From positions 1-21,344 of the forward strand of contig JADNYV010000575.1 of NCBI GenBank assembly GCA_015501055.1: a stretch of DNA of 21,344 bases. Direction: 5' to 3'. The stretch's first letter is position 1. Each line of letters begins with the position of its first letter. A model generated the notes under the pieces. That model saw only the letters and a list, made by a program, of their open reading frames with translations. It ran no database searches and was not told the origin of the DNA. A program made the position numbers and the translations under genes. The stretch comes from Mucidula mucida. Lineage: Eukaryota > Basidiomycota > Agaricomycetes > Agaricales > Physalacriaceae. This document shows positions 1 through 10,580 of the stretch, piece by piece.

Positions 1-1771
1 TGTCCATCAGCAGCAGCAACCCTTGTAAGTTGCTCTGCACTTTGGCGAATGCTATCAAGGAACAGCTCGTCTGTTGTCTCCGACACCCAGCTGTACTGTA
101 TGAGATCCGGGAACGAAACGATCTCGCGAGATGGCGGCCACGCTGTCGGTGAGGTATTGTGCGACAAGTGATTAAACAAGAACGGTTCGACGCCGTAGCC
201 CACAGTGGCTTCCGGTACCACTTGAGTTAGACGCTTACCCAGAACTGTTATTGCGTTGACAGATGCTACGGAATCAGACGAATGAAACCGCTTACAACAG
301 TTTTCGTTTATGATGGCCTGGAGGATTGCTCCCGAATGTTCCATTATGGGCACGGAGTGCAATATCGTTCTGGCAATAGAGATCATGATGAGATTCAAAA
401 TGGAGAACGAGCATTACCGGTTGTTCGGTCGACCGCCACCACCTGGAAAAGTCGCGATGAGATCACGATAAGTTTTCGTATGAGCGTCATTCCCAGTGGA
501 GGGGATATCAAGGAAGTCGTCAAACAGTCCGTTAGGCGGCGTCGCGGCGTCGTAGAAGGTTAGTACTCCGACAGTCGTCTGGTGAAGAACGTATAGTATG
601 TCAAGTGTCTATGTGCATAATTATGTTACGGGAAGCTTACCTGACCGGCCGCAAAATCATGTATGATGTTGATTCCCGCTTTGGGGTCTGTCACCTCTTG
701 GATAAAGCGGACAACAGCGGCATGCACAGCCTCTACTTGCTCAAGACTATATGCGATCAAACCGCCCCAGACTTGACCTTGCGGATACGCTTGGAAAACG
801 AGCTTTGTTACAATGCCCTATTGCGACCTTTAGCATCAAGTTGGGCTCGAGCCCTTCACAAACTCCTTACGAAGTTGTTCAGACTACCCTAGCTTTCAGG
901 TAAGTATTGGACTTCGTATTATTGATGGCACTCACTCTGAGAGCAAAAAACAGGTCTGGGTCAGATTTCTGCGTAATACGAGAAATCATGCCAGTAGGAT
1001 CAACCAGCTCGAGCTCCACAATAGTATCAATGGTCAACCCGTGCTGATTCGTTAGCCACGAATACCCTGTTCCCGTTGTCACTTATGCTCTGACTGTGGT
1101 TAGAGACACATACCGCCACCAAGAGAGAAACCAGAAACACCAACACCGGGAGTTCTTCCGCCCACCACATTGACGCCATGCGTTTCAAGAGCAGCGTAGA
1201 CATCCTCCCAGAGGAGACCGGGACCAACTGCGACAGTTTGGGAAGCAGCATCGTACTCAACCATTGAAAGCCGGGAAAGCGCTATCTGAACGCCAGCTGT
1301 GTCCGCAAAACCTGGATTTCCATTATGCCCGCCAGCTTTCACCTGCAGTTGATTAAGACGCGTCAAAGCAGAGGAGCGCAAAGCCTTACGGCAAACGGGG
1401 TTCGCGTAGAACCTAAGATTCGAAGCTAAGGGGGAGCCAATTGAAGTGAATGAACCCGCAGATACAGAAAACAAGACAAACAATTTTTGCAACGTCTTCT
1501 GACGTCCCAGGTTCGACGCTGCACAAGGATGGTCGCATACATGCTTCAGACCAGTGATAGATATCTTTCGTGTAATCATTCGAGCCTTCGGTCAAATTTC
1601 AGTCTCAGCACTAAGTACGCCAAACAATCAAGGTGGAGAGTTACCTGGATAATAAACGTCGCTAGAGCTGGAGATCGCATCCTTTATGAGCCGACATGCA
1701 TCTGCATCCGGGAGAGCCTGAGCCGCCGTCCAAGACAGTGTAAATGCCACCAAGAAAAGTACTCGAGGCAT
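1..1771 (-). CDS. Secreted BBE-like FAD-linked oxidoreductase, copy 1 (3' end beyond window)
   Basis: This is a flavin-dependent oxidase of the FAD-binding PCMH/berberine-bridge-enzyme superfamily, probably secreted; the substrate is unknown. Translation starts at 1771 (MPRVLFLVAFTLSWTAAQA), a signal peptide. Exon 1 is 1645-1771. Later exons give KDIYHW..SLCSVEPGTSED, STRTPFA, the FAD-binding VKAGGHNGNPGF (His about residue 95, the expected covalent flavin site), GLLWEDVYAALETHGVNVVGG, GVGVSGFSLGGGYSWLTNQHG and DPDLFFALRG. Nine short introns fit the paralogue at 3973-5901. The last exon (1-244) enters the C-terminal BBE domain and is cut by the window edge about 60 residues before the expected end. 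The last visible splice junction (intron 245-295) shows a shifted donor plus a missing G; the joined frame stays open. The second flavin-linking Cys of bicovalent oxidases is replaced (RTPGVGVSG). Confidence 0.85.
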
Positions 1772-2901
1772 GAGTACGTTTGGAAGGCAACCATGGTGAA
1801 AGCTTCATGCAAGCTATATGTACAATGTTCTAGGATCGGTCTGTGGCGGACCCTGTTGGTCGGAGGCGCACAAAGCCCAAAATACCATAATATTATGGTT
1901 GATCTTCGTACCTGAGTGAGGCTCACTATCCCCGCGCCTCCCCGCTCGCAAATGTGTTTTAAGCCTTCAAGGCAACTTTGCCCCTGCAGACTGTTATCGG
2001 GTTGCTGAAGTTACTGCGCTTGACGGAAGGAACGTGGGACTAAAAAGGAAAAGGTCTGCCGATGATCCGAATCATGACAACAACCAGCGTCACGTTATCG
2101 TGCGCCTTCAGAATGAGGTCTTCCCTCGAGAAGCCCACTGGAAGGTTATCGAGGAAACCTGATTTCCTCGGTATCTTGCCCAGCCGGAGACAGTGAACCT
2201 CCGCTCGTCAGGGTTCCTTCTTGTGCTTGCCAGGCCATCAATATACTGATTATCTAGGAGGCTGCCAAAGAAGCACGATTGTCTCAGCGGCTGAGAAAAT
2301 CGCCCGATTTCTCTCCTAACGGCTTATGAAGGGCGTGCGGGTAAGCTTTTCTAGCAGTCATTCGCCACCTGTTGATGACACAGTGATATCCAACGAACGC
2401 AATGCAAAAGAAATAGGATTGTGAGAAAAAATACTCATTATTCAGTTGACTCTAGTCTTGGTTTTCCAATACGTTTCTCTGCCGTCGGCCGCGACTATAC
2501 ACTCCGAAATTCTTGCTCCCCTGCTTTTACAGATCGCACCTGGGATGCTAATGCTCTGCTGAGCATCTAACTGTCCTACAGTTTCCTGTGTCAATCCTAT
2601 CAATCACATCGAAGTAACCGCACAAGTAGAAATTTACTTCAGGCCGGTGTTCGACTCAAACCCGTCAACGGTCAAGTCGCTTAATAACGACACATGCATC
2701 AGGCAAGTACTAGTGCGAGCTCTAGCATCGGGAAAAGAGAAATCGATTGAGAATATGTACGGGTCTGGATCTATTGTCTTTGTAGTCTCACGTTGCAAGT
2801 CACGATTCCGGCCGAATGGCCGCTCCATCAATTTGTACCTTCTACTACTGCACAACATATCATACAGACTACGACACGAGATCTCCTTCTTCAAGTTCAC
2901 A
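1772..2901. other. Intergenic region between oxidase copy 1 and the secreted-protein gene
   Basis: About 1.1 kb without a supported gene. It contains the upstream region of oxidase copy 1, including a weak TATA-like stretch near 1816-1822 read on the minus strand. Open frames of up to 94 codons at 2634-2931 overlap each other on both strands and match nothing I recognise. No repeat or RNA gene was seen. Confidence 0.5.
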
Positions 2902-3593
2902 TTACAAGTCCTGGAGCAATCCTACATGTGAATGCTCAGGCACGCTTGGACCGAACGGGACATAAACGCTCACCTGGTGGACACGTTCCTTTAAACTCCT
3001 GCGCGCCCTCAGCAACGATCACACCATTCAAAGCATCACCTCGGATCCTCCGCCACGCATCCCAACTATTGACCACATCGTCTGCGCAATACGCCACCCA
3101 CAAATGAACGAGAGTGGCCGCGCCCTCACAAATACTGATCAACCGGAACTCTTCGATGTACGAATGGTATGTGGCCACCTGCCCTCCACTTGGATCAGGA
3201 AACCTCGTCGGTATCTGGTTCACGTAGGCAATCATGGCCTCGGAGTCATCCTTGAACACTCGCACGAGTCTTTCGTCAAACTGGAAACCTTGCATGCCTC
3301 CTTGGCGAGTAGCACCTATGGTGTTGTCTTCGCCGTAGTTCGTTGTATTGACGAAAGTCTGGAATGGCGATGACTGATATGACCACAGATGAGGAGGTCA
3401 TACTCACATACCACTCAGCATGCTGAAAAGACCCGGTGAGGTTGTACATCCTTTCAAATGGTACTGTGAATTGGCCTTCCGTCACCAAGATACCCGGAAA
3501 GTAGCCTTCGGGGCATTTTGGGTCGAAGTCGGAACCAGCAAGTGCGACCTTGCATCCAAGGAGAACAAGTAAAGCGGGCAGGCGACGAAGCAT
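2902..3593 (-). CDS. Small secreted protein of an unrecognised family, intact minus-strand copy
   Basis: I do not recognise this family. Exons 3408-3593, 2974-3358 and 2902-2921 join to 196 codons plus stop, with introns of 49 and 52 nt. The protein has a signal peptide (about residues 1-19, MLRRLPALLVLLGCKVALA), then DFDPKCPEGYFPG, VTEGQFTVPFERMYNLTGSF (an N-glycosylation sequon NLT), GEDNTIGATR, RVFKDDSEAMIAYV, PDPSGG, LISICEG, YCADD, SWDAW and EGAQEFKGTCP. Mature cysteines are near 27, 139, 153 and 188, enough for two disulphides. An in-frame ATG four codons upstream (3605) is possible; 3593 is preferred because it aligns with the ATGTTCC start of the paralogues. It lies between two oxidase genes on the same strand, far from its relatives at 10.6-15.8 kb. 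Confidence 0.82.
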
Positions 3594-3605
3594 TCCGGGG
3601 TTCAT

Positions 3606-3972
3606 TTACGAGAAAACGAAGTAGTCAAGCAGGATTATATATTCTGAAGAGTCGGATGAAGACTGCAGCCGAGCGGAGTGTCGGTTACGCCTTCAGTCTT
3701 TATTCGGTCAAGCTCGGACGACTAAACAGAATAGAGCGCTGGTACAGTGGAATTTACCGCAACGTTGACCACCGAATGATATCTGAGGCAATACATTGAC
3801 TTGAGAAAGTCGCCCAGTGCTCTCCGGAAATATGCCACTCCGATATGCCCTCTAGGCCACTTTTGTTTCCTGAATCTGCGATTGTCATGAAACTCATACC
3901 TACATTAAGCTGCCGGGAGATGTGCCCCGAGATGGCAAAGAACCATGTGGCGTTCAAAAATAGATGCAAAAG
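3606..3972. other. Intergenic: promoter of the small secreted gene and 3' flank of oxidase copy 2
   Basis: A gap of about 370 bases. Apart from the TATA box at 3635-3643 I see no gene or repeat. The oxidase stop codon lies immediately to the right. Confidence 0.5.
3635..3643 (-). promoter_or_regulatory. TATA box of the minus-strand secreted-protein gene
   Basis: AATATATAA on the minus strand, about 42 nt upstream of the chosen ATG at 3593. Other copies of the family have a TATA box at a similar distance (11291 and 15031). Confidence 0.5.
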
Positions 3973-5901
3973 TTACAGCTTGAAACCTCCAGTCAGAGCC
4001 ATAACATCGCGTGGATCCACGCGTGCTTTAATATCCCTCAGCCTCTTCAGATTATTCCCGAAAATCCTCTCGACGGGGACATCGTACAGCGCGTAGTTCG
4101 GATACAAAGATGCGTCACGAACGCCGGCCTGTCCATTAGCCACAGCGACGTTCGTGAGATGCGCTGCACTTTGACGGATGCTTTCAAAAAATAGGCCGTC
4201 TGATTCCTTTGAGGACCAACTGAATTCCAGGATATCCGGAAATAGAGCGACCTGGCGAGATGGAGGATACGCCGTCGGTGCGGTATTATGCGAAAAGACG
4301 TTGGACAGGAACAACTCGATACTGTATGCCACAACAGCATCGGGTGAATCTTGAGAAAGACGCATACCCCAGTACTGTTCAGAATTCCGTCAACAATGAG
4401 GGGGTAATAAAAACAGTGAAGTCACCACCATGGATTCGTTTACGAAAGCATCCAGCACCGCCGCCGAATGTTCCATTATGGGGACCGTATGAAATGTTGT
4501 TCTGAGGATACCCTAGTTTAGCTAAACAGGCGTTAGAACTGAAGATGGGTATTACCGATTATTCGGTCGATCACCAGAGGCTGAAAAGGATGCGACAAGA
4601 CCTTTATAACTCCTGCGTTTAGCGTCATTTCCAGTTGACGAAATATTGGAAAAGTCGTCGAACAGTCCAGCTGGAGGTGTCGCAGCATTGTAGAATATCA
4701 GTACGCCAACAGTCATCTAGTAGTTGATGCATGTTTGGGTGCATACAGAAATGAGATGGCTATCAGCTTACCTGCCCGGCCACGAAAACATAAGAGACGA
4801 CGAGCGCGGCCTTGGGATCCGCGACTTCTTGAGAGAAGCGGATAAGAGCAGTGTTTACAGCAGCCACTTGATCGGCACTGTATGAAATCGAACCGCCCCA
4901 AACTTGACCTTGAGGGTAAGTTTGAAAGACAATCTTCGTCACAATGCCCTGAAGAGCGTTAGGGTCAGTTTTCAGCTGAGCCGCCGATGTTCTTACATAG
5001 TTGTTCTGCGTGCCCTAGTAGAGGGGACCATCATATTTCGTATAGTGTTGTCTTGGTCGAAGAACCCACTTTGAGAGCGAAGAATAAATCTGGGTCGGAG
5101 TGTTGCGTGATACTAGAAACCCTACCACTGGGCTCGACGAGCTCAAGCTCCACAATGGTATCAAGTGTCAAGCCATGTTCGTTTGTGAGCCACGAATACC
5201 CTGTTCTATGTGTCAACGCGTTGTCCCAAAGTCCGAACATGAGGTACCTACCTCCCCCAAGAGAAAACCCAGCGACGCCGACACCGGGAACTCTTCCGCC
5301 CACTACGTTAACACCGTAAGGCTCCAGGGCATCGTAGACCTCGTCCCAGAGCAGACCGGCGCCCACTGCCACCGTTTGCGAAGAGGCGTCGTACTTAATC
5401 TGGGAGAATCGGGTCAATGCTATCTGCACACCATCCGTGTCTGAGAAACCTGGATTAGTAGCATGTCCGCCTGCTTTGACCTGCGATGAGGTTGTTCAGT
5501 TATACATGCCATTAAGCCAGACGAGAGGAGCACATTACCGCGAACCGAGTTTGCGTGGAGCCAAGAATTTGAAGCTGGGATGACGTGAATTTAAGAGCAC
5601 ATACAAAGGAAGTGGACTGACTACTTTTCCAACATCTTCTGTCGTCCCTGGTTCAACACTGCATAAAGACGGTTGCATACTAGTTTCAGACCAGTGATAA
5701 ACATCGCGCGTATAGTTCTCTGAGCCTAGGGAATAACAACCTCAGCGACCTCTATTGATTCAGACTGAGGCGCTCACCTGGATAAGAAACAGCGCTAGAA
5801 TTGGAGATAGCATCTTGTATGAGCTGACACGCTTCTGGTAGTGCCTGAACGGTGGTCTCAATCAAGGCAGATAAAGCGAGCAGGAAGTGGATTTGAGCCA
5901 T
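3973..5901 (-). CDS. Secreted BBE-like FAD-linked oxidoreductase, copy 2 (complete)
   Basis: A complete gene of ten exons and nine introns of about 50-60 nt, giving about 484 residues, the usual size for fungal BBE-like oxidases. The start at 5901 (MAQIHFLLALSALIETTVQA) is a signal peptide. Exon 1 is 5778-5901 and exon 2 is 5622-5725. Key parts: YTRDVYHW, SLCSVEPGTTEDVGK, VKAGGHATNPGF with the flavin-linking His near 94, GLLWDEVYDALEPYGVNVVGG, GFSLGGGYSWLTNEHG, DPDLFFALKGTQNNYGIVTK, and the C-terminal BBE domain ending YPNYALYDVPVERIFGNN..RLRDIKARVDPRDVMALTGGFKL. The second flavin-linking Cys is absent (GGRVPGVGVAG), so a single histidyl bond is expected. The likely reaction is oxidation of an alcohol, amine or sugar-type substrate with O2 giving H2O2; that is a family inference. 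Closest in-window relative is copy 1. Confidence 0.88.
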
Positions 5902-6522
5902 GAGAGTGACAAGGTAAGCATGCCGGCCTCTTATAGAAGGTCGCTAACCGAGTTGTCAGATGGCCATCATACTAGTATTCATTAGTGATGATAGGGAGGT
6001 GAGGCGCGGGAAGACTAGCTATTCTAGTACTTACCAGCTGCGTTACAGACCTCGCCGTACGGCAACGTAGGGCCGGCTTCATCACAAATTAGAGGCCTTG
6101 TCCGACGCGTAAAAAGGTGTCATCGTATGCCAGAGAGGAAGAAGCGAAGATAGGCACGGTCGAGCGCGTGAGTAGTGTACGGTACCGTCAAACGCGCCGC
6201 TCAAGATAAACGAAGGCGAATCGTGAGATCATTCTAGTAACGCGGATTCAGTCAACCGCCGGGTCGAAGGATGGGAGACTCAGAATCGAATGCCCATGAT
6301 CATGAGCAAAGCGCCGATTCCCAATCGGGATGACATGTTCACGCTGACGGCGCCTTCGTTTCAGACCGGCCATCGAATTTTGACTTGACAGTGGCTCGAC
6401 AGGAAGAACGGATACATAAGGACCCATATTATTTGAACACCGACTGTTCCCAACACAAATGAAGCTCAGAGGAACCGATTCTGAAAAATATGACTGGATA
6501 CTACTTCCATTTACAAGAACCT
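5902..6522. other. Intergenic between oxidase copies 2 and 3
   Basis: About 620 bases holding the promoter of copy 2 and the 3' flank of copy 3. No coding signal, tRNA or repeat was recognised. Confidence 0.5.
5930..5938 (-). promoter_or_regulatory. TATA-like box of oxidase copy 2
   Basis: TTCTATAAG on the minus strand, about 30 nt upstream of the ATG at 5901. Confidence 0.4.
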
Positions 6523-8467
6523 TCAAACCTTGAACCCCCCAGCCAGTCCCATGACATTATCTGGGTCAACAGCTGCCTTGACCTTCCTCATACGATCAAG
6601 GTTGCTCCCATAAATACTTTCCACCGGGGTATCGAAAATAGCGTAATTGGGGTAAAGTGCTGCACCCACGATGTCTTTCTGACCTTCGGACAGAGCTACC
6701 TTGTAGATTTGCTCTGCGCTCTTCTTGATGGAATCGTGGAAGAGGTCGTCCGCAACGTCAAGCGTCCAGGCGTAGTACAAGTTCAGAGGAAGGAGCGGGA
6801 CAGATCGCGAGGGTGGGTACGCGGTGGCTTTAGTGTTGTATGAGAATAGAGTTGGTAAGAATGGCTCGACGTCGTATGATATGAATGAGCCTGAGGCCCA
6901 GCTAAGCTTCGAGCCCCAGAACTACAAAGCGCGCCGTGAGATAATTGGTAGGTCCTACGCGTCTAGGAGAGTTCAACTGACCGTGGTTTCATTCAAAATA
7001 GCATCGATTAACGTTGGCGTGTAAGCCAGGAGAGGAACGGTCTGGAAAATGCCGCTGATGAACGCGTGAGATTCGAGATAAAGATAAGACTGAATGAAGA
7101 ACTGACCGGGTACCTTGCGTGGCGTTGGCAGGGGAGGCTAAAACAAGAGACAAGAATGTTCTCGTGTCGATATCTTTCGTAAAATGCTGGATGGCGAGAA
7201 AATCATCGAATATGCCATCAGGTGGCGTTGGACCGTCGTAAAATAGAATCTGCGATACACCAGGCTGGAAAAACAATTAGGTTACGCGTCGCATGGGTAT
7301 TAAAATCGAAGCTGACCTGTCCGAGCAGAAAGTTGTACGTCGTTATTATGCCTGCCTTAGGATCAGTAACCTCGCTCGAAAACCGCGCTGCCGCTGCATT
7401 GACTTCGTCGAGTTGTCCGAATGTGTAAGTAATCAAGCCTCCCTGCCAGAAAATGAGCGTAACTTCCGAACAACACGTCAGTCATGACATACCCAGACCA
7501 TTCCTTGCGGGAACGTCCGAAGAGTGAATTTCGTCACGATACCCTGCCGCGGACTTCAATACACGGATTTTTAATGGATTGCATATGCTCACAAAATTAT
7601 TGAGTCCGCCCTTGATCGAAATCAATCAATCGACGCAACGTGCTGAATGCGGAGTGCATACCTTCAGTGCGAAGAAGAGATCTGGGTTAGAATTTTGCGT
7701 GACGTCCACAATTTTGCCATCAGGTTTGACAAGCTCGAACGCGACGACGGTATCAATGGTTAATCCTCGTTGATTCGTAAGCCACGAGTAGCCTATAACC
7801 GCATGGTTGAGGCTTGTGGCTGTGTCAATTCGCAGACATGGGGCGTACGTACCTCCTCCCAGTGTGAAACCGGCGACACCCACACCAGTCACTCGGCCAC
7901 CTACGACGTTTACATTGTGTGGTTCTAGAGCTGAATAAACATCATCCCAGATGAGACCGGCTCCGACGACGACAGTTTGCGATGCGGCATCATATGTCAC
8001 TTCGGAGAAACGAGACATCGAGATGTGGACGCCTGTCGTTGACGAAAACCCGGGATTAGACGCGTGTCCGCCTCCCTTAACCTGGACGAAATGTCAGACG
8101 CTGAATAGTGATGATAGAGAGCTGGACTTACTGCAAACGCAGTTCTATTCGACCCCAAAATACCGAGCTGCACGCGAGAAGATTTGGTAACGAAGAAGGA
8201 AGCACCCAAAAATGGAAAACTTACAATTATACCCACATCCTCGGCACTACCAGGCTGGACGCTACACAGCGACCACTGGCTGCTAGACGAGGCCCAGTGA
8301 TGTATATCTTGTTCATAATGGTTGATCCCTATGATGGTGCCCAGCAAGTCAGGATAATAGACATCGCTTGAGTCTGATATGGCGTCCGCAATAGTCTCAC
8401 AGACTTCGGGGAAAGACCAGGCCAGGGCTGCGAGTGAGAGCACAAAGAGGAAAGAATGCAAAGCCAT
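6523..8467 (-). CDS. Secreted BBE-like FAD-linked oxidoreductase, copy 3 (complete)
   Basis: A complete, more diverged paralogue of about 490 residues. The start at 8467 (MALHSFLFVLSLAALAWS) is a signal peptide. Parts in order: DIHHWASSSSQWSLCSVQPG, GSNRTAFAVKGGGHASNPGF (His near 99 for flavin attachment), GLIWDDVYSALEPHNVNVVGG, GVGVAGFTLGGGYSWLTNQRG, NPDLFFALKGGLNNFGIVTK, FYDGPTPPDGIFDDFLAIQ, and the BBE C-terminus YPNYAIFDTPVESIYGSN..VDPDNVMGLAGGFKV with stop at 6523. Introns mostly match copies 1 and 2 in position, with two differences: the first intron is missing (the frame reads straight through with about seven extra residues after VYYP), and an extra intron follows MVW. The second flavin-linking Cys position is not Cys (GGRVTGVGVAG). 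No frameshift was found. Confidence 0.87.
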
Positions 8468-9474
8468 GAAGTGCCGGACTGAAACGACACATCTATGTAG
8501 CAACGAGAGAAGATTATATACGATCGCCAAGCGTCACAGATCGTAATTTCTATGAGTTTGCCGTCGGAAAAGTTCCCAGCCAGTATGACGGAAGCTCCCT
8601 TGGCGAGGTTTGAATGACCAGAACGAGGCTATCGGTCTCCGAAGGTCCCGATCAAAGAGAACCTCAAAGAAGGCCCAGACGCTTTTCATTGGCCCGGGGG
8701 GGACTTGATCTTCGAACAAGTTGATTAATGGGATTCGGAAGGAGTCGCACGACAAATTGGTACTTCTATCCAATGTGGGTCATAAAGGCCAGGTACTGAC
8801 GAGCAGGGGTATACCGTCCTCATCTTATAACGTACACCTGTCAACGGGGGCTTGTGCATTTGATAGGTCGGAGCCAAAAATTCCCTACATGACGATGAGA
8901 TGTTGTACGGGAGCTTCTAGAGAACCACAAGCACACGCGGAGGACAATGTGGTGAACCGGGCGAAAGAGAGCCTGAAGAAATCAAGAGGTAATTTCCTTT
9001 GCATGCCGGTAGCCACCACGCGTTGTCCGTGAGAATAGGCAGCTGTTATATTGAACGATTCAGACCACAAGCTGATATATCGATGCTAGAAATTTCTTTT
9101 TGACGAGACGGCGGCGTAGAGTTGAGGCGCAAGTACGCGGAGGTGAGTTACTGATAAGTAACCAATCCGGGGAAACCCGTTCTGATCGAGCAGGAGTTGT
9201 TGAAGGTCTGTCAGGAGAGTCAGCTGTGGGTGACGGAGTGAGAACGGGTACGACATTGATAGCAGATCGACAGGTAACAGCTCTTACTTGTGGATTCCCT
9301 GAACCGTTGAACGTTGAAACGGAGAAGGCTGGGAGAAGGAGAGAAGCTATATCAGGAACCATCACCGGTCGGTAACACCGCCACCTCCACGTATGTACCT
9401 TCTTCCTTCTCCACTACCATCATCCCCTTCATCCCCATCGACAACCGCGAACAGAGCAGAAATTTCATTGTACC
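8468..9474. other. Divergent intergenic region between oxidase copy 3 and the glutaredoxin gene
   Basis: About 1 kb separating two genes transcribed away from each other, so it should hold both promoters. The last 100 bases before 9475 are pyrimidine-rich (clusters of CTTCC and ATCCCC), a common fungal core-promoter composition. Opposed open frames at 9060-9375 are shadows of each other and encode low-complexity peptides; I do not accept them as genes. Confidence 0.5.
8514..8520 (-). promoter_or_regulatory. TATA box of oxidase copy 3
   Basis: TATATAA on the minus strand, about 47 nt upstream of the ATG at 8467. Confidence 0.5.
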
Positions 9475-10190
9475 ATGCCGCCCATTCCAAAACGCCCCGT
9501 TATTCTGCTCACTGTGCTTATTCTCGCGCTCATCTATATTCTCACACCGACGTCGACCTCGTCGTACTTTGATGCTATAACATTACGGCGAAAGACGACC
9601 GTACCGGAAATATACGGGGTCATACATCTCGTTACGGGGAACGCAGAGCATACGCTGGCCCACGATGTCACACACGACCCCACAAAACCAGTGGACATGC
9701 ACGTATACGCTGTGGATGGGGACGGCAAGGGTGGAGACATGGATTGGGCGGCAGAACGTCAGAGAATAGACACTGAGTATCCAGTGGTGATATTCAGCAA
9801 GGCGTGTTGCTCTTCATCTGTTCGCGAGCAAAGTAACTGACTTGCCAGTAGTCGTATTGCCCTTATTCTCGCCGACTAAAGGCGTTGTTGCTCTCACCCT
9901 CTTCTCCCCAATATCCATCGCCTGCACCGCCCCTTCCTCCTCATATTGCGTCTCTACCACCAGTCCAACCACTATCGCCGCCACCAATCGTCATTGAAGT
10001 TGATCTGCGTGATGACGCCGCCCAGATCAAGACGCTTCTCACGCGTATTACTGGACGGGGAACGTTCCCTAATATGCTGGTACTCGGCGAGAGCATTGGC
10101 GGCGCGGATGATGTTCTGGCTATGCATGAGCGAGGCGAGCTCGTCGACTTACTGGAGAGCAAAGGGATCAGAGTGGGTGCGGAGTCATAA
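9475..10190 (+). CDS. Membrane-anchored monothiol glutaredoxin (Grx6/Grx7-like)
   Basis: A glutathione-dependent oxidoreductase, probably of the early secretory pathway. Exons 9475-9801 and 9852-10190 join to 221 residues. Residues about 8-24 (PVILLTVLILALIYILT) form one N-terminal signal anchor. A spacer (VDMHVYAVDGDGKGGDMDW) leads to the thioredoxin fold: EYPVVIFSK, active site YCPYS near 111-115, VIEVDLRDD, GRGTFPNMLVLG (cis-Pro, glutathione contact) and SIGGADDV. CPYS with a single Cys is the motif of yeast Grx7. To keep this motif in frame the intron must be 9802-9851 with a GC donor and TAG acceptor; GT donors nearby give stops before or after the active site. A proline-rich insertion of about 30 residues follows the active-site helix, which is unusual for glutaredoxins. 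No operon-like link to neighbours is expected. Confidence 0.85.
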
Positions 10191-10580
10191 CAATTATCAG
10201 TATTTGCAGCCTGGATCGAGCACAATACACGCCACATTGACGCACTCAATGATGTTCCCGAGCCACAAGAAAGGGAGCGCGCGCCCCCGATGTCTGCACT
10301 TCGCGGAGCTCGGAGTCGGTTTCGGTCATTCACCGAGTGACGACAATCTGCGGATCTTTGAGAGAAGCAAGGTAAGAGACGCGTAATGAGTACTCTGCTG
10401 CTTCTCGCCCGCCGCCTTAGCTTTCCAGATCCTCGCTACTGACCCAAGGCAGCTCTCCTGCATTGAAGGCGCGCGCAATATCAATTTTTAGGCTTAATAA
10501 TCTGCTAGGTTACATCCTTCACCTTCGCATGATTCTAAGTGTACTGGACTTCCTGTGCCTCCCTCGTTCACAGTCCTAGA
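10191..10580. other. Intergenic after glutaredoxin
   Basis: About 390 bases with the glutaredoxin 3' flank. No further coding signal was recognised. Confidence 0.45.

Noticed and set aside
282..563. Plus-strand open frame of 93 codons at the left edge
   Set aside because: It is antisense to well-supported exons and introns of the FAD oxidase on the minus strand.
9060..9375. Overlapping open frames on both strands upstream of the glutaredoxin
   Set aside because: They are mirror frames with Arg/Gly or Ser/Pro bias, no start context and no motif; the region is better explained as a promoter and 5' UTR.
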